Origin: Cytophagaceae bacterium | GTDB taxonomy: Bacteria; Bacteroidota; Bacteroidia; Cytophagales; Spirosomataceae | Direction: 5' to 3' | Assembly (NCBI GenBank): GCA_947471105.1 | Contig: CANIYB010000137.1 | Span: 1-6,731, forward strand | DNA length: 6,731 bases | Shown here: in pieces, positions 1 through 5,988 of the stretch | Numbering within the stretch: the first letter of the stretch is position 1 | Layout of the letters: every line of letters starts with the position of its first letter | Translations under genes and position numbers: made by a program | Notes under the pieces: generated by a model | The model's input: the letters and a program-made list of their open reading frames with translations, nothing else | Database searches by the model: none | What the model was told of the DNA's origin: nothing

Positions 1-61
1 AACTATGAAATTCTAGGAACAAGCAGAAAAATAATAAGAGTATTATTTTTGTAAATTTCAT
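1..61 (-). CDS. Partial gene start: N-terminus of a predicted exported protein, runs off the left edge
   Basis: On the minus strand an ATG at 61-59 opens a frame that stays open to the window edge, giving 20 codons. The peptide starts MKFTKIILLLFFC and ends LEFHS: two lysines followed by an almost purely hydrophobic stretch, which is the n-region and h-region of a Sec signal peptide or an N-terminal membrane anchor. It begins 7 nt after the rpe stop codon on the same strand, so it is likely co-transcribed with rpe. No ribosome-binding site stands out, as is usual in Bacteroidota. The mature protein is outside the window, so its function cannot be named. The alternative is that this is spacer with a chance AT-rich open frame; the same bases form a 10-bp inverted repeat (27-50) that could be a terminator. 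Confidence 0.5.
   Translation of the reverse strand, partial: MKFTKIILLLFFCLFLEFHS
27..50. repeat. AT-only inverted repeat, possible weak bidirectional terminator of rpe
   Basis: AAAAATAATA at 27-36 and TATTATTTTT at 41-50 are exact reverse complements separated by the tetraloop AGAG. The outer part of each arm supplies a T-run for either direction, and rpe ends only 18 nt away. The stem is entirely A/T and so weak. The same bases are also readable as the hydrophobic codons of a gene start on the minus strand, which may fully explain the symmetry (ATA/TTA/TTT codons). Eight-base arms ATGAAATT (5-12) and AATTTCAT (54-61) flank it symmetrically. Confidence 0.3.
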
Positions 62-68
62 CTATGCC

Positions 69-731
69 TTATTCACCAAGTTTCAACAAATCGGAAATAG
101 TAGATTTGGGGTTTTTAGAATTAAAAACAAAATTACCAGCTACTAACACATTGGCCCCAGCAGAAATTAAGTCTATAGCGTTTAATGAGGAGACTCCACC
201 ATCTATTTCAATCTTAAGATTTACATTTCCACATTTAGTTGCTAATGCTTTGACATCTTTTGTTTTCTGAATGCTATTCGATATAAATTCTTGTCCACCA
301 AAACCAGGATTAACTGACATGATTAATACTAAATCAACTAACCCGATAACCTCATTTAATACAGCAACGGGTGTTCCGGGATTTATTGCTATGCCAACTT
401 GGCAACCCAATGATTTTATTTCTTGAATCGTTCTATGAATATGAGTACAAGCTTCATAATGAACCGTTATTAAATTTGCTCCCGCATCTTTAAATTTTGT
501 CAAATACCTTTCTGGTTTTTCGATCATTAAATGAACATCTAAAAACTTTTTTGATATTTTATTGATTGCTTCTAACACCGGAAAACCAAAAGAAATGTTG
601 GGTACAAACATTCCATCCATTATATCAATATGAATCCATTTGGCATCAGATTCATTTAACATTTGTATTTCAGAACCTAAATTTGAAAAATCAGCAGATA
701 ATACAGATGGGGCTATGATCAATTTTTCCAT
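69..731 (-). CDS. rpe: Ribulose-phosphate 3-epimerase
   Basis: A cytoplasmic TIM-barrel enzyme that interconverts D-ribulose 5-phosphate and D-xylulose 5-phosphate in the pentose phosphate pathway. The 220-residue product is full length for the family. Visible motifs in order: APSVLSADF (7-15), with Ser9 in the substrate site; HIDIMDGMFVPN (34-45); DVHLMI (65-70); SVNPGFGGQ (139-147); EIDGGV (175-180); and the phosphate-binding AGANVLVAGN (191-200). His34, Asp36, His67 and Asp177 are the expected metal ligands, with the two Asp as acid/base catalysts. The frame extends 18 codons further upstream to 785, but the start at 731 is preferred because M-E-K-L-I-I-A-P-S aligns with the usual family N-terminus and the upstream residues do not. 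It is divergent from ligA across 79 bp, and a predicted exported-protein gene follows 7 nt after its stop. All key residues are present. Confidence 0.97.
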   Translation of the reverse strand: MEKLIIAPSVLSADFSNLGSEIQMLNESDAKWIHIDIMDGMFVPNISFGFPVLEAINKISKKFLDVHLMIEKPERYLTKFKDAGANLITVHYEACTHIHRTIQEIKSLGCQVGIAINPGTPVAVLNEVIGLVDLVLIMSVNPGFGGQEFISNSIQKTKDVKALATKCGNVNLKIEIDGGVSSLNAIDLISAGANVLVAGNFVFNSKNPKSTISDLLKLGE

Positions 732-735
732 AATA

Positions 736-743
736 CAAAGGTA
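736..743 (-). promoter_or_regulatory. Bacteroidota -7 promoter element upstream of rpe
   Basis: Read on the minus strand the bases are TACCTTTG, an exact match to the Bacteroidota -7 consensus TAnnTTTG. It ends only 4 nt before the rpe ATG, so transcription would start at or within a few bases of the start codon, giving a nearly leaderless message. No convincing -33 TTG is seen at the usual 19-21 nt spacing, so this is a motif match, not a proven promoter. Confidence 0.4.
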
Positions 744-810
744 TGAAAATAATTTACTAAGGTATATTTCTATTGGTATTCCCATTAACTTTATGGAATA
801 ATTTTTTAAT

Positions 811-2808
811 ATGGATATTAGAAAACGAATGGATGAACTTATTAATCTGATTAATAAGTATAATGATGCATACTACCAGAAAAACGAAAGCCTTATATCA
901 GATTTGGCCTTTGATCAGCTATTAAGTGAGTTACAAAAACTAGAACAAGAAAATCCTCTTTTTGCTTTAAATAATAGTCCTACCCAACGAGTTGGAGGTA
1001 CCATAACCAAACAATTTAAAAGTGTCACACATCGTTTTCCTATGTTATCCTTAGGAAATACATACAATGAAACTGACTTAAAAGAATTTGATTCAAGAGT
1101 AAAAAAAGCATTAGGAGACGAAAAATATGAATATATATGTGAGTTGAAATTCGATGGGGTAGCCTTATCATTTTGGTATGAAAATGGAAAATTAATTAAA
1201 GGAATAACTCGAGGGGATGGAATAAGAGGCGATGACATTACAAATAATGTTAAAACAATTAAGTCAATCCCTCATTCAATTAAAGCTAATATTCTGCCAT
1301 TCGAATTTGAATTAAGGGGGGAAGGATTTATGCCAAATCATATTTTTGAACAAATTAATCACGAGCGATCATTATCCGGGGAAGCCTTACTAGCCAATCC
1401 AAGAAATTCTGCTTCAGGGACCTTTAAAATGCAAGATTCGGCAGTCGTAGCGCAGCGAAATTTAGATTGTTACATTTATGCGTATTTAGGTTACGATAAT
1501 CCCTTTCAAACTCACGAAGAAAGTTTGATTAAACTATATGAATTAGGTTTTCCGATTAGTCAAACTTGGGAAAAATGTTCTAATATCGAATCGGTTTTAG
1601 GATATATCGAAAAATGGTCATTAAAACGAAACGATTTGCCATTAAACACAGATGGGATTGTGATTAAGATTAATGATTATGGCCAACAAGAAAGACTTGG
1701 TTTTACTGCCAAATCACCGCGATGGGCTATATCATTTAAATATCCATCTGAAATAGCTAAAACCGAAATATTAAGTATCAGCTATCAAGTTGGCAGAACG
1801 GGCAACATAACGCCAGTAGCTAATTTAAACCCTGTTTATTTGGCAGGTACCATGATAAAACGAGCCTCCATACACAATGCAAATGAAATGATTCGTTTGG
1901 ATTTACATGAAGGTGATATGGTATTTATTGAAAAAGGAGGGGAGATTATTCCTAAGATTACGGGAGTGGATATGTCCATTAGAAATCCACAAAAACCTAT
2001 TTTTGTGTTTCCGACAAACTGCCCTGATTGCAATAGTGAATTAGTAAGGGTCGAAGGTGAAGCAAACCATTATTGCATGAATGATTCATTTTGCCCTACA
2101 CAAATCAAAGGCAAAATTGAACATTTTATCCAACGCAAAGCTTTAAATATAGAAAACTTAGGAGTAGAAACAATTGATCTTTTATTTGAAAAATCGATTA
2201 TTAAAGACGTGGGTGATTTATATAAACTCACCACCTTAGATTTTATTGGACTAGATGGCTTTCAGTCAAAATCAATTCAAAATATATTGAGTTCGATTGA
2301 AAAATCTAAAATGGTTCCCTTCAGAAAAGTTTTGTTTGGCCTAGGAATTAGACATGTAGGAGCTACGATTGCAGAAAAATTAGTCATTGAATTTAAGTCC
2401 ATCCATAATTTAAGGGAAGCTAGTTATGATGAATTAATAGCTGTTCCTGAAATAGGGGATCGAATCGCATTAAGTATCATCTCATTTTTCAGCAAAACAG
2501 ATAATATTGATTTAATTGACCGTTTAGAACAATCTAAAGTCCAGTTCAGTGAAGAAATTTTAGAACTAGAAAAAGAAAGTACAAGTTTAGAAGGCAAAAG
2601 TTTCGTAATTTCAGGTGTTTTTCAGAATTTTGATCGAGACGGATTGAGGGATAAGATTATTTTGAATGGAGGGAAAGTGGTTTCTAGTATTTCTTCAAAA
2701 TTAGATTATTTAGTCGCAGGAGATAATATGGGACCATCAAAATTAGAGAAGGCAAATCAATTATCGATAAAAATAATAACAGAAGAAGAGTTTTTAAACC
2801 TTCTATAA
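811..2808 (+). CDS. ligA: NAD-dependent DNA ligase LigA
   Basis: Essential replicative ligase: seals nicks between Okazaki fragments and in repair, using NAD+ to adenylate an active-site lysine. The 665-residue product is full length. Domains in order: Ia NAD-binding (about 1-70, with YY at 21-22 and SPTQRVGG at 56-63); adenylation domain (70-315) with KFDG at 113-116 (Lys113 nucleophile), Glu171, NPRNSASGT (196-204, Arg198), DGIVIK (281-286, Lys286) and Lys310; OB fold (about 316-395); zinc finger with Cys404, Cys407, Cys422 and Cys428; helix-hairpin-helix repeats (about 440-580); BRCT (about 592-665, starting SLEGKSFVISG). The residues map onto the E. coli enzyme with offsets of -2 then -4, and nothing essential is missing. 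The start at 811 gives the normal N-terminus. A weak -7-like TAACTTTA lies at 786-793. First gene of a tight four-gene plus-strand run; dapA begins 4 nt after the stop. Confidence 0.98.
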   Translation: MDIRKRMDELINLINKYNDAYYQKNESLISDLAFDQLLSELQKLEQENPLFALNNSPTQRVGGTITKQFKSVTHRFPMLSLGNTYNETDLKEFDSRVKKALGDEKYEYICELKFDGVALSFWYENGKLIKGITRGDGIRGDDITNNVKTIKSIPHSIKANILPFEFELRGEGFMPNHIFEQINHERSLSGEALLANPRNSASGTFKMQDSAVVAQRNLDCYIYAYLGYDNPFQTHEESLIKLYELGFPISQTWEKCSNIESVLGYIEKWSLKRNDLPLNTDGIVIKINDYGQQERLGFTAKSPRWAISFKYPSEIAKTEILSISYQVGRTGNITPVANLNPVYLAGTMIKRASIHNANEMIRLDLHEGDMVFIEKGGEIIPKITGVDMSIRNPQKPIFVFPTNCPDCNSELVRVEGEANHYCMNDSFCPTQIKGKIEHFIQRKALNIENLGVETIDLLFEKSIIKDVGDLYKLTTLDFIGLDGFQSKSIQNILSSIEKSKMVPFRKVLFGLGIRHVGATIAEKLVIEFKSIHNLREASYDELIAVPEIGDRIALSIISFFSKTDNIDLIDRLEQSKVQFSEEILELEKESTSLEGKSFVISGVFQNFDRDGLRDKIILNGGKVVSSISSKLDYLVAGDNMGPSKLEKANQLSIKIITEEEFLNLL

Positions 2809-2812
2809 TCGT

Positions 2813-3709
2813 ATGCAAGTTAATAAATTACCTAAATTTCATGGAGTAGCACCTGCTTTGGTGACACCTATGCTCCAAGATAGAAGTATTGATTGGAAAG
2901 CACTTAGTGCTTTAATTAATCATGTTAGTCAAGGCGGTGTTGATTATTTAGTTGTCCAAGGAACCACGGGTGAATCCGCTACGACTACGTCTGATGAGAA
3001 GAAAAAGATAGTTGAAACCATAAAAGAATCAAATGCCCATCATTTACCCATTGTTTATGGAATTGGTGGAAATGATACAGAATCTTTGTTAGGTCAAATT
3101 AAAAATACATCATTTGATGGGATTGACGCTATATTGTCAGTAGCTCCTTACTATAATAAACCAAGTGCAAGGGGTGTGATAGATCATTTTAAGGCGATCG
3201 CTGATGCTTGCCCTGTTCCTGTTATTTTGTATAATATACCGGGAAGAACTGGGATCAATTTATCCCCCGAAACAGTTTTAACTTTGGCTGATCATCCTAA
3301 TATCATTGGTATCAAAGAAGCTTCATGTATTATTGAACAGTGTATCGAAATTGCTTTTAATAAACCCAAGGACTTTTTATTGATTTCAGGAGATGACGTT
3401 CAAGCAGTTCCTATTATATCCATTGGAGGAGTGGGGGTTATGTCCGTGATAGCTAATGCATTACCGAACAAATTTTCTGAAATGATTCACTTCGCATTAA
3501 AGGGCGATTTTGTTTCTGCACAAAAAATTCTAGGTCATTTTTTAGCGATCGATTCATATTTGTATGAAGAAGGTAATCCAGTGGGCGTTAAATTAATATT
3601 GGAATATTTGGGTTTAATGCAATCTCAAGTTAGAAGGCCATTAGCCGTAGGTTCTGAAGAATTAAGAAATAAATTAATCAATCGTTGTAAACAAGAAAAA
3701 TTAATCTAA
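2813..3709 (+). CDS. dapA: 4-hydroxy-tetrahydrodipicolinate synthase
   Basis: Condenses pyruvate with L-aspartate 4-semialdehyde, the first committed step toward diaminopimelate (peptidoglycan) and lysine; cytoplasmic TIM barrel, usually tetrameric. The 298-residue product is of normal length. GTTGES (50-55) carries Thr51 and Thr52; APYYNKPS (111-118) carries Tyr114; LYNIPGRTG (139-147) carries Tyr140 and Arg145; GIKEAS (166-171) carries Lys168, the Schiff-base lysine. These match E. coli Thr44, Thr45, Tyr107, Tyr133, Arg138 and Lys161 with a constant +7 offset, so the active site is complete. At the lysine-inhibition site, E. coli His53, His56 and Glu84 correspond to Ser60, Lys63 and Ser91, which suggests weak or absent feedback inhibition (inference). 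The complete catalytic set favours DapA over the related N-acetylneuraminate lyase or KDG aldolases. It sits 4 nt after ligA and 2 nt before the next gene, so it is probably expressed from the ligA transcript. Confidence 0.95.
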   Translation: MQVNKLPKFHGVAPALVTPMLQDRSIDWKALSALINHVSQGGVDYLVVQGTTGESATTTSDEKKKIVETIKESNAHHLPIVYGIGGNDTESLLGQIKNTSFDGIDAILSVAPYYNKPSARGVIDHFKAIADACPVPVILYNIPGRTGINLSPETVLTLADHPNIIGIKEASCIIEQCIEIAFNKPKDFLLISGDDVQAVPIISIGGVGVMSVIANALPNKFSEMIHFALKGDFVSAQKILGHFLAIDSYLYEEGNPVGVKLILEYLGLMQSQVRRPLAVGSEELRNKLINRCKQEKLI

Positions 3710-3711
3710 AT

Positions 3712-4014
3712 ATGTTTGTTCACGTAGTAAATTTTTGGCTTAAAAATTCCTTAAATAAAGATGAAGTAGCCTTTTTTGAAAAAGAAGTTCAGTTGTTATC
3801 AAAAATTCATACCATCGTACATTTTAATGTAGGTGCACCTGCAAGGACAGATCGTCCCGTAATAGATCGTTCGTATAGTTATTGCCTTTTAACCACATTT
3901 AATGATGAGGCTGGACATGATTTTTATCAAGTAGCGCCAGAACATTTAGAATTCATTAAAAATTGTGCTCATCTTTGGGAAAAAGTAATTATTTATGATT
4001 CAGAAACCATTTAA
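3712..4014 (+). CDS. Dabb-family (stress-responsive alpha/beta-barrel) small protein
   Basis: A 100-residue protein with the pattern of the Dabb family (dimeric ferredoxin-like alpha/beta barrel). It opens with the strand MFVHVVNFWLK, where the conserved His is at position 4, continues with a helix (about 15-32) and a central strand YSYCLLTTFND (55-65), then the Y-x-x-x-x-x-H-x-x-F stretch (Tyr72, His78, Phe81), and ends in WEKVIIYDS (89-97). There is no signal peptide, so it should be cytoplasmic. The biochemical role of most bacterial members is unknown; the name comes from plant salt-stress proteins, and some relatives are cyclases or act on aromatic polyketides, so no substrate should be assumed. 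It starts 2 nt after dapA and its last 20 nt overlap the start of the next gene, pointing to translational coupling within the ligA-dapA operon. Confidence 0.85.
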   Translation: MFVHVVNFWLKNSLNKDEVAFFEKEVQLLSKIHTIVHFNVGAPARTDRPVIDRSYSYCLLTTFNDEAGHDFYQVAPEHLEFIKNCAHLWEKVIIYDSETI

Positions 4015-4456
4015 TATTTTTAATCTTTTATTGGCATTTACAATCATTGGCACAGGCTTTTCATGCAAGAATCAATTAAAACAAAATACATATTATAGCC
4101 CAAATTATAAAGATGGTTCAACGGAGAGGCATGATGGTTTAGGTTTTGAAATACCTCGCAAATATGAAATAGACGTAGTTTATTTCAATGAAATCCCTAA
4201 ACAAAAATTTGAGGTCATCGAATCTCTTAGTTTAACCCAAGAAATTCCATTAGAAGAGAAACAAACTCAAAATGGCAAAATGCTTTATCGAGGGAATCAT
4301 CAAACCGAGAAACAAAATCTACTAAATAAAATGATCGAATCTGCTTTAGCCCTTGGCGCAGGAGCTTTAGTTGACGTTAAATATCAAGTATTTAGTACGA
4401 GCACAACTACTGGTTATACGTTTACTGGTAAAGCGGTTCGTTACGTGTTGAAATAA
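3995..4456 (+). CDS. Small predicted lipoprotein with a YbjQ-like C-terminal segment, function unknown
   Basis: A 153-residue protein with a short positive n-region (Lys4), a hydrophobic segment FNIFNLLLAFTIIGTGF (6-22) and Cys24 in the context GFSC, a loose lipobox acceptable for Bacteroidota. It should be exported and lipid-anchored. The mature part has a basic/polar stretch, a strand-like YEIDVVYFNEIP (57-68), and a C-terminal segment (about 98-153) with YRG, then LLNKMIESALALGAGALVDVKY and later FTGKAVRY. The pattern of a helix followed by LGA-x-A-L-V-x-V-x-Y and a terminal G-x-A-V strand resembles the YbjQ/UPF0145 fold, though I assign this only by eye. The ATG at 3995 lies inside the end of the Dabb gene; no other Met precedes the signal, so this start is well supported. 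Its 3' end overlaps the convergent fucosidase gene by 35 bp. Function not known. Confidence 0.8.
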   Translation: MIQKPFNIFNLLLAFTIIGTGFSCKNQLKQNTYYSPNYKDGSTERHDGLGFEIPRKYEIDVVYFNEIPKQKFEVIESLSLTQEIPLEEKQTQNGKMLYRGNHQTEKQNLLNKMIESALALGAGALVDVKYQVFSTSTTTGYTFTGKAVRYVLK

Positions 4457-5852
4457 GGTTTAACACTTCTACATTTGAAATAAGAACCTGTCCTTTAGAT
4501 TTCAAGAATTCAATTTCTATATTTTTTATTTTTTTCTGCTTAAAAGGAACGATACGTTTATTCCCTATAGTTTGGCAGATAATTTCTTCTTTAGTACCAT
4601 TTTCATCAGTCAACAAAACTTTAAATTGAATAATTCTTTGTCCCATAAATATAGGTTCCTGAATTAAAACAGCGTTCATCAGTTTAGATTCCTGCAATTT
4701 TATACTAATTCTGGGTATTTGATCAGCATCATTAGCAGCCCAAAACGTTTTGGAACTTTTATCAATTAATCCTGAATTGGGATGTCCAACATAATTTGAA
4801 GAGGTTGAAATTTGATCATTTTTGGTTAATAAATTAACGAGACTTTTATCTCTTAAATGTTTAAATCCCATCATGGATATCGAGTCATTAGGATGAATGA
4901 GGCCTCTTCTATCCACTGGAATGTTAAGCAATAAATTCGCATTTCGACCTACCGAAGCGACGTATATTTTCAATAATGAATCAGGTGACTTTACTTTTAA
5001 ATCTTGGTCTGCGTGGTAATACCATCCTGGTCTTATAGAAACATCAACTTCAGGAGAAACCCAATGTGAACCATTTTGTTGGCCATTTCGGTATAAATCA
5101 AACTTAGGAAAGCCCGGGTAAATCTCATCACGGTTTATTGGACTCCATGTTTTGTCATACGCAAATCCACGTTCATTACCGACCCAACGAATATCCGGTC
5201 CTGAATCTGAAAATTGTATTGCATTAGGCTGATACTTTAAAACAGTGTTATTGAATAAAGGCCAATTATAAATTTGTTTTTTTCCATTAGGACCTTCTCC
5301 ATTTGCTCCATCATACCAAAATTCAAAAATGGGCCCATAATTAGTTAATAATTCTTTTTGCATGGCTGCATAAACTAAATTGTACTTATCAGTTCCATAA
5401 TCTGGATGATTTCTATCCCAGGGAGATAGATAAATACCGAATTTTATCCCATATTTCTTACATGCCTGTGATAAATCTTTAACCACATCACCCTTGCCAT
5501 TTTTCCAATTAGATTTTGCTACTGTATGTTTTGTGTACTTAGATGGATATAAAGCAAAGCCATCATGATGCTTTACAGTTAAAATTAAACCTTTCATGCC
5601 CGAATTTTTGGCGATTCTTGCCCATTGATTGCAATCTAAATTTGTCGGATTGAAATTATTTGGGTTTTCTTGACCTTCTCCCCACTCTAAATTGGTGAAA
5701 GTATTCATATTGAAATGAATAAATCCATAATATTCTAAAGCTTGCCAGTCAACTTGTTTTTTACTTGGTATCGGGTTTATTACCGGTATGTTCTGTGCAG
5801 ATGACAGGAAATTCGTTAGTAATATAACTGAAATAATGATTATTTTTTTCAT
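4422..5852 (-). CDS. Secreted GH29 alpha-L-fucosidase, subfamily B-like, with C-terminal discoidin-like domain
   Basis: Removes terminal alpha-linked L-fucose from glycans by a retaining mechanism. The 476-residue protein has a Sec signal peptide (1-19, cut expected after SSA, before Gln20) and no lipobox Cys, so it is periplasmic or released. The GH29 barrel spans about 30-335: YYGFIHFN (41-48, His46), KHHDGFALYPSKY (94-106), FGIYLSPWDRN (138-148), FEFWYDGANGEG (176-187) with Asp181 the predicted nucleophile, WVGNERG (223-229) with Glu227 a likely acid/base at 46 residues beyond it, and SPEVDVSIRPGWYYH (266-280). The WYDGANG and IRPGW patterns and the length resemble subfamily B, which prefers alpha-1,3/1,4 linkages; that specificity is inferred. 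Residues about 340-466 look like an F5/8 type C (discoidin/CBM32-like) beta-sandwich, with STSSNYVGHPNSGLIDKSSKTFWAA-like features (349-373). It is divergent from a fucose-permease gene across 136 bp. Confidence 0.93.
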   Translation of the reverse strand: MKKIIIISVILLTNFLSSAQNIPVINPIPSKKQVDWQALEYYGFIHFNMNTFTNLEWGEGQENPNNFNPTNLDCNQWARIAKNSGMKGLILTVKHHDGFALYPSKYTKHTVAKSNWKNGKGDVVKDLSQACKKYGIKFGIYLSPWDRNHPDYGTDKYNLVYAAMQKELLTNYGPIFEFWYDGANGEGPNGKKQIYNWPLFNNTVLKYQPNAIQFSDSGPDIRWVGNERGFAYDKTWSPINRDEIYPGFPKFDLYRNGQQNGSHWVSPEVDVSIRPGWYYHADQDLKVKSPDSLLKIYVASVGRNANLLLNIPVDRRGLIHPNDSISMMGFKHLRDKSLVNLLTKNDQISTSSNYVGHPNSGLIDKSSKTFWAANDADQIPRISIKLQESKLMNAVLIQEPIFMGQRIIQFKVLLTDENGTKEEIICQTIGNKRIVPFKQKKIKNIEIEFLKSKGQVLISNVEVLNLISTRNEPLYQ

Positions 5853-5920
5853 AAGATAAATTCGAGAATAGGATTAGTTATAGATGTTTTATGAATTAAT
5901 TCTATAAAATTAATCGCGTA

Positions 5921-5928
5921 CAAATTTA
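5921..5928 (-). promoter_or_regulatory. Bacteroidota -7 promoter element for the GH29 fucosidase gene
   Basis: Read on the minus strand the bases are TAAATTTG, an exact TAnnTTTG match. Transcription would start near 5914, leaving a leader of about 60 nt before the ATG at 5852. No clean -33 TTG is present at the usual spacing. The putative LacI-type operator lies immediately upstream (5952-5965), where it could overlap or abut the -33 region. A 7-bp inverted repeat, ATTAATT (5895-5901) and AATTAAT (5908-5914), lies at the predicted leader start, but it is AT-only. Confidence 0.45.
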
Positions 5929-5951
5929 AAATTAAAAAAAAGAAGGTATAT

Positions 5952-5965
5952 TGAAAGCGTTTTAT
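5952..5965. promoter_or_regulatory. Putative LacI-family operator between the fucosidase and permease genes
   Basis: TGAAAGCGTTTTAT contains the LacI-family operator core AAnCGnTT (5955-5962), extended to the symmetric AAA-n-CG-n-TTT around the central CG at 5958-5959. It stands out because CG is rare in this AT-rich spacer. It lies 23 bp before the permease ATG and just upstream of the fucosidase -7 element, a position from which one repressor could control both genes. Bacteroidota carry LacI-family regulators but not the Firmicutes protein CcpA, so the close match to the CcpA cre consensus is best read as a family resemblance. No regulator gene is visible in this window. Confidence 0.4.
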
Positions 5966-5988
5966 CCTTTTAAACTAAAAATAAACCT

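Noticed and set aside
1..54. Plus-strand frame open from the left edge to a TAA at 52-54, a possible tail of an upstream gene
   Set aside because: Only 17 codons, nothing recognisable, and it competes with the more convincing signal-peptide start on the minus strand.
64..270. Plus-strand open frame of 68 codons over the 3' part of rpe
   Set aside because: Antisense to the conserved EIDGGV and AGANVLVAGN region of rpe; no family features.
732..785. An 18-codon upstream extension of rpe to an ATG at 785
   Set aside because: The family N-terminus starts directly before L-I-I-A-P-S; the extension has no family match and would run across the best promoter element.
915..1238. Minus-strand open frame of 107 codons inside ligA
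   Set aside because: Shadow of ligA, which has complete domains and catalytic residues over the same bases.
1836..2033. Minus-strand open frame of 65 codons inside ligA
   Set aside because: Shadow of the OB-fold and zinc-finger region of ligA; no family features.
2897..2913. AAAGCAC and GTGCTTT inverted repeat with a 3-nt loop near the start of dapA
   Set aside because: Lies inside conserved coding sequence and has no T-run or conserved regulatory context; likely chance.
3194..3203. GCGATCGC octamer (and a similar GCGATCGA at 3545) in dapA
   Set aside because: The cyanobacterial HIP1-like octamer occurs only once here; no repeat pattern is seen.
5853..5988. Small RNA or riboswitch in the divergent spacer
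   Set aside because: Only AT-rich short inverted repeats are present; no recognisable riboswitch core or terminator is seen.
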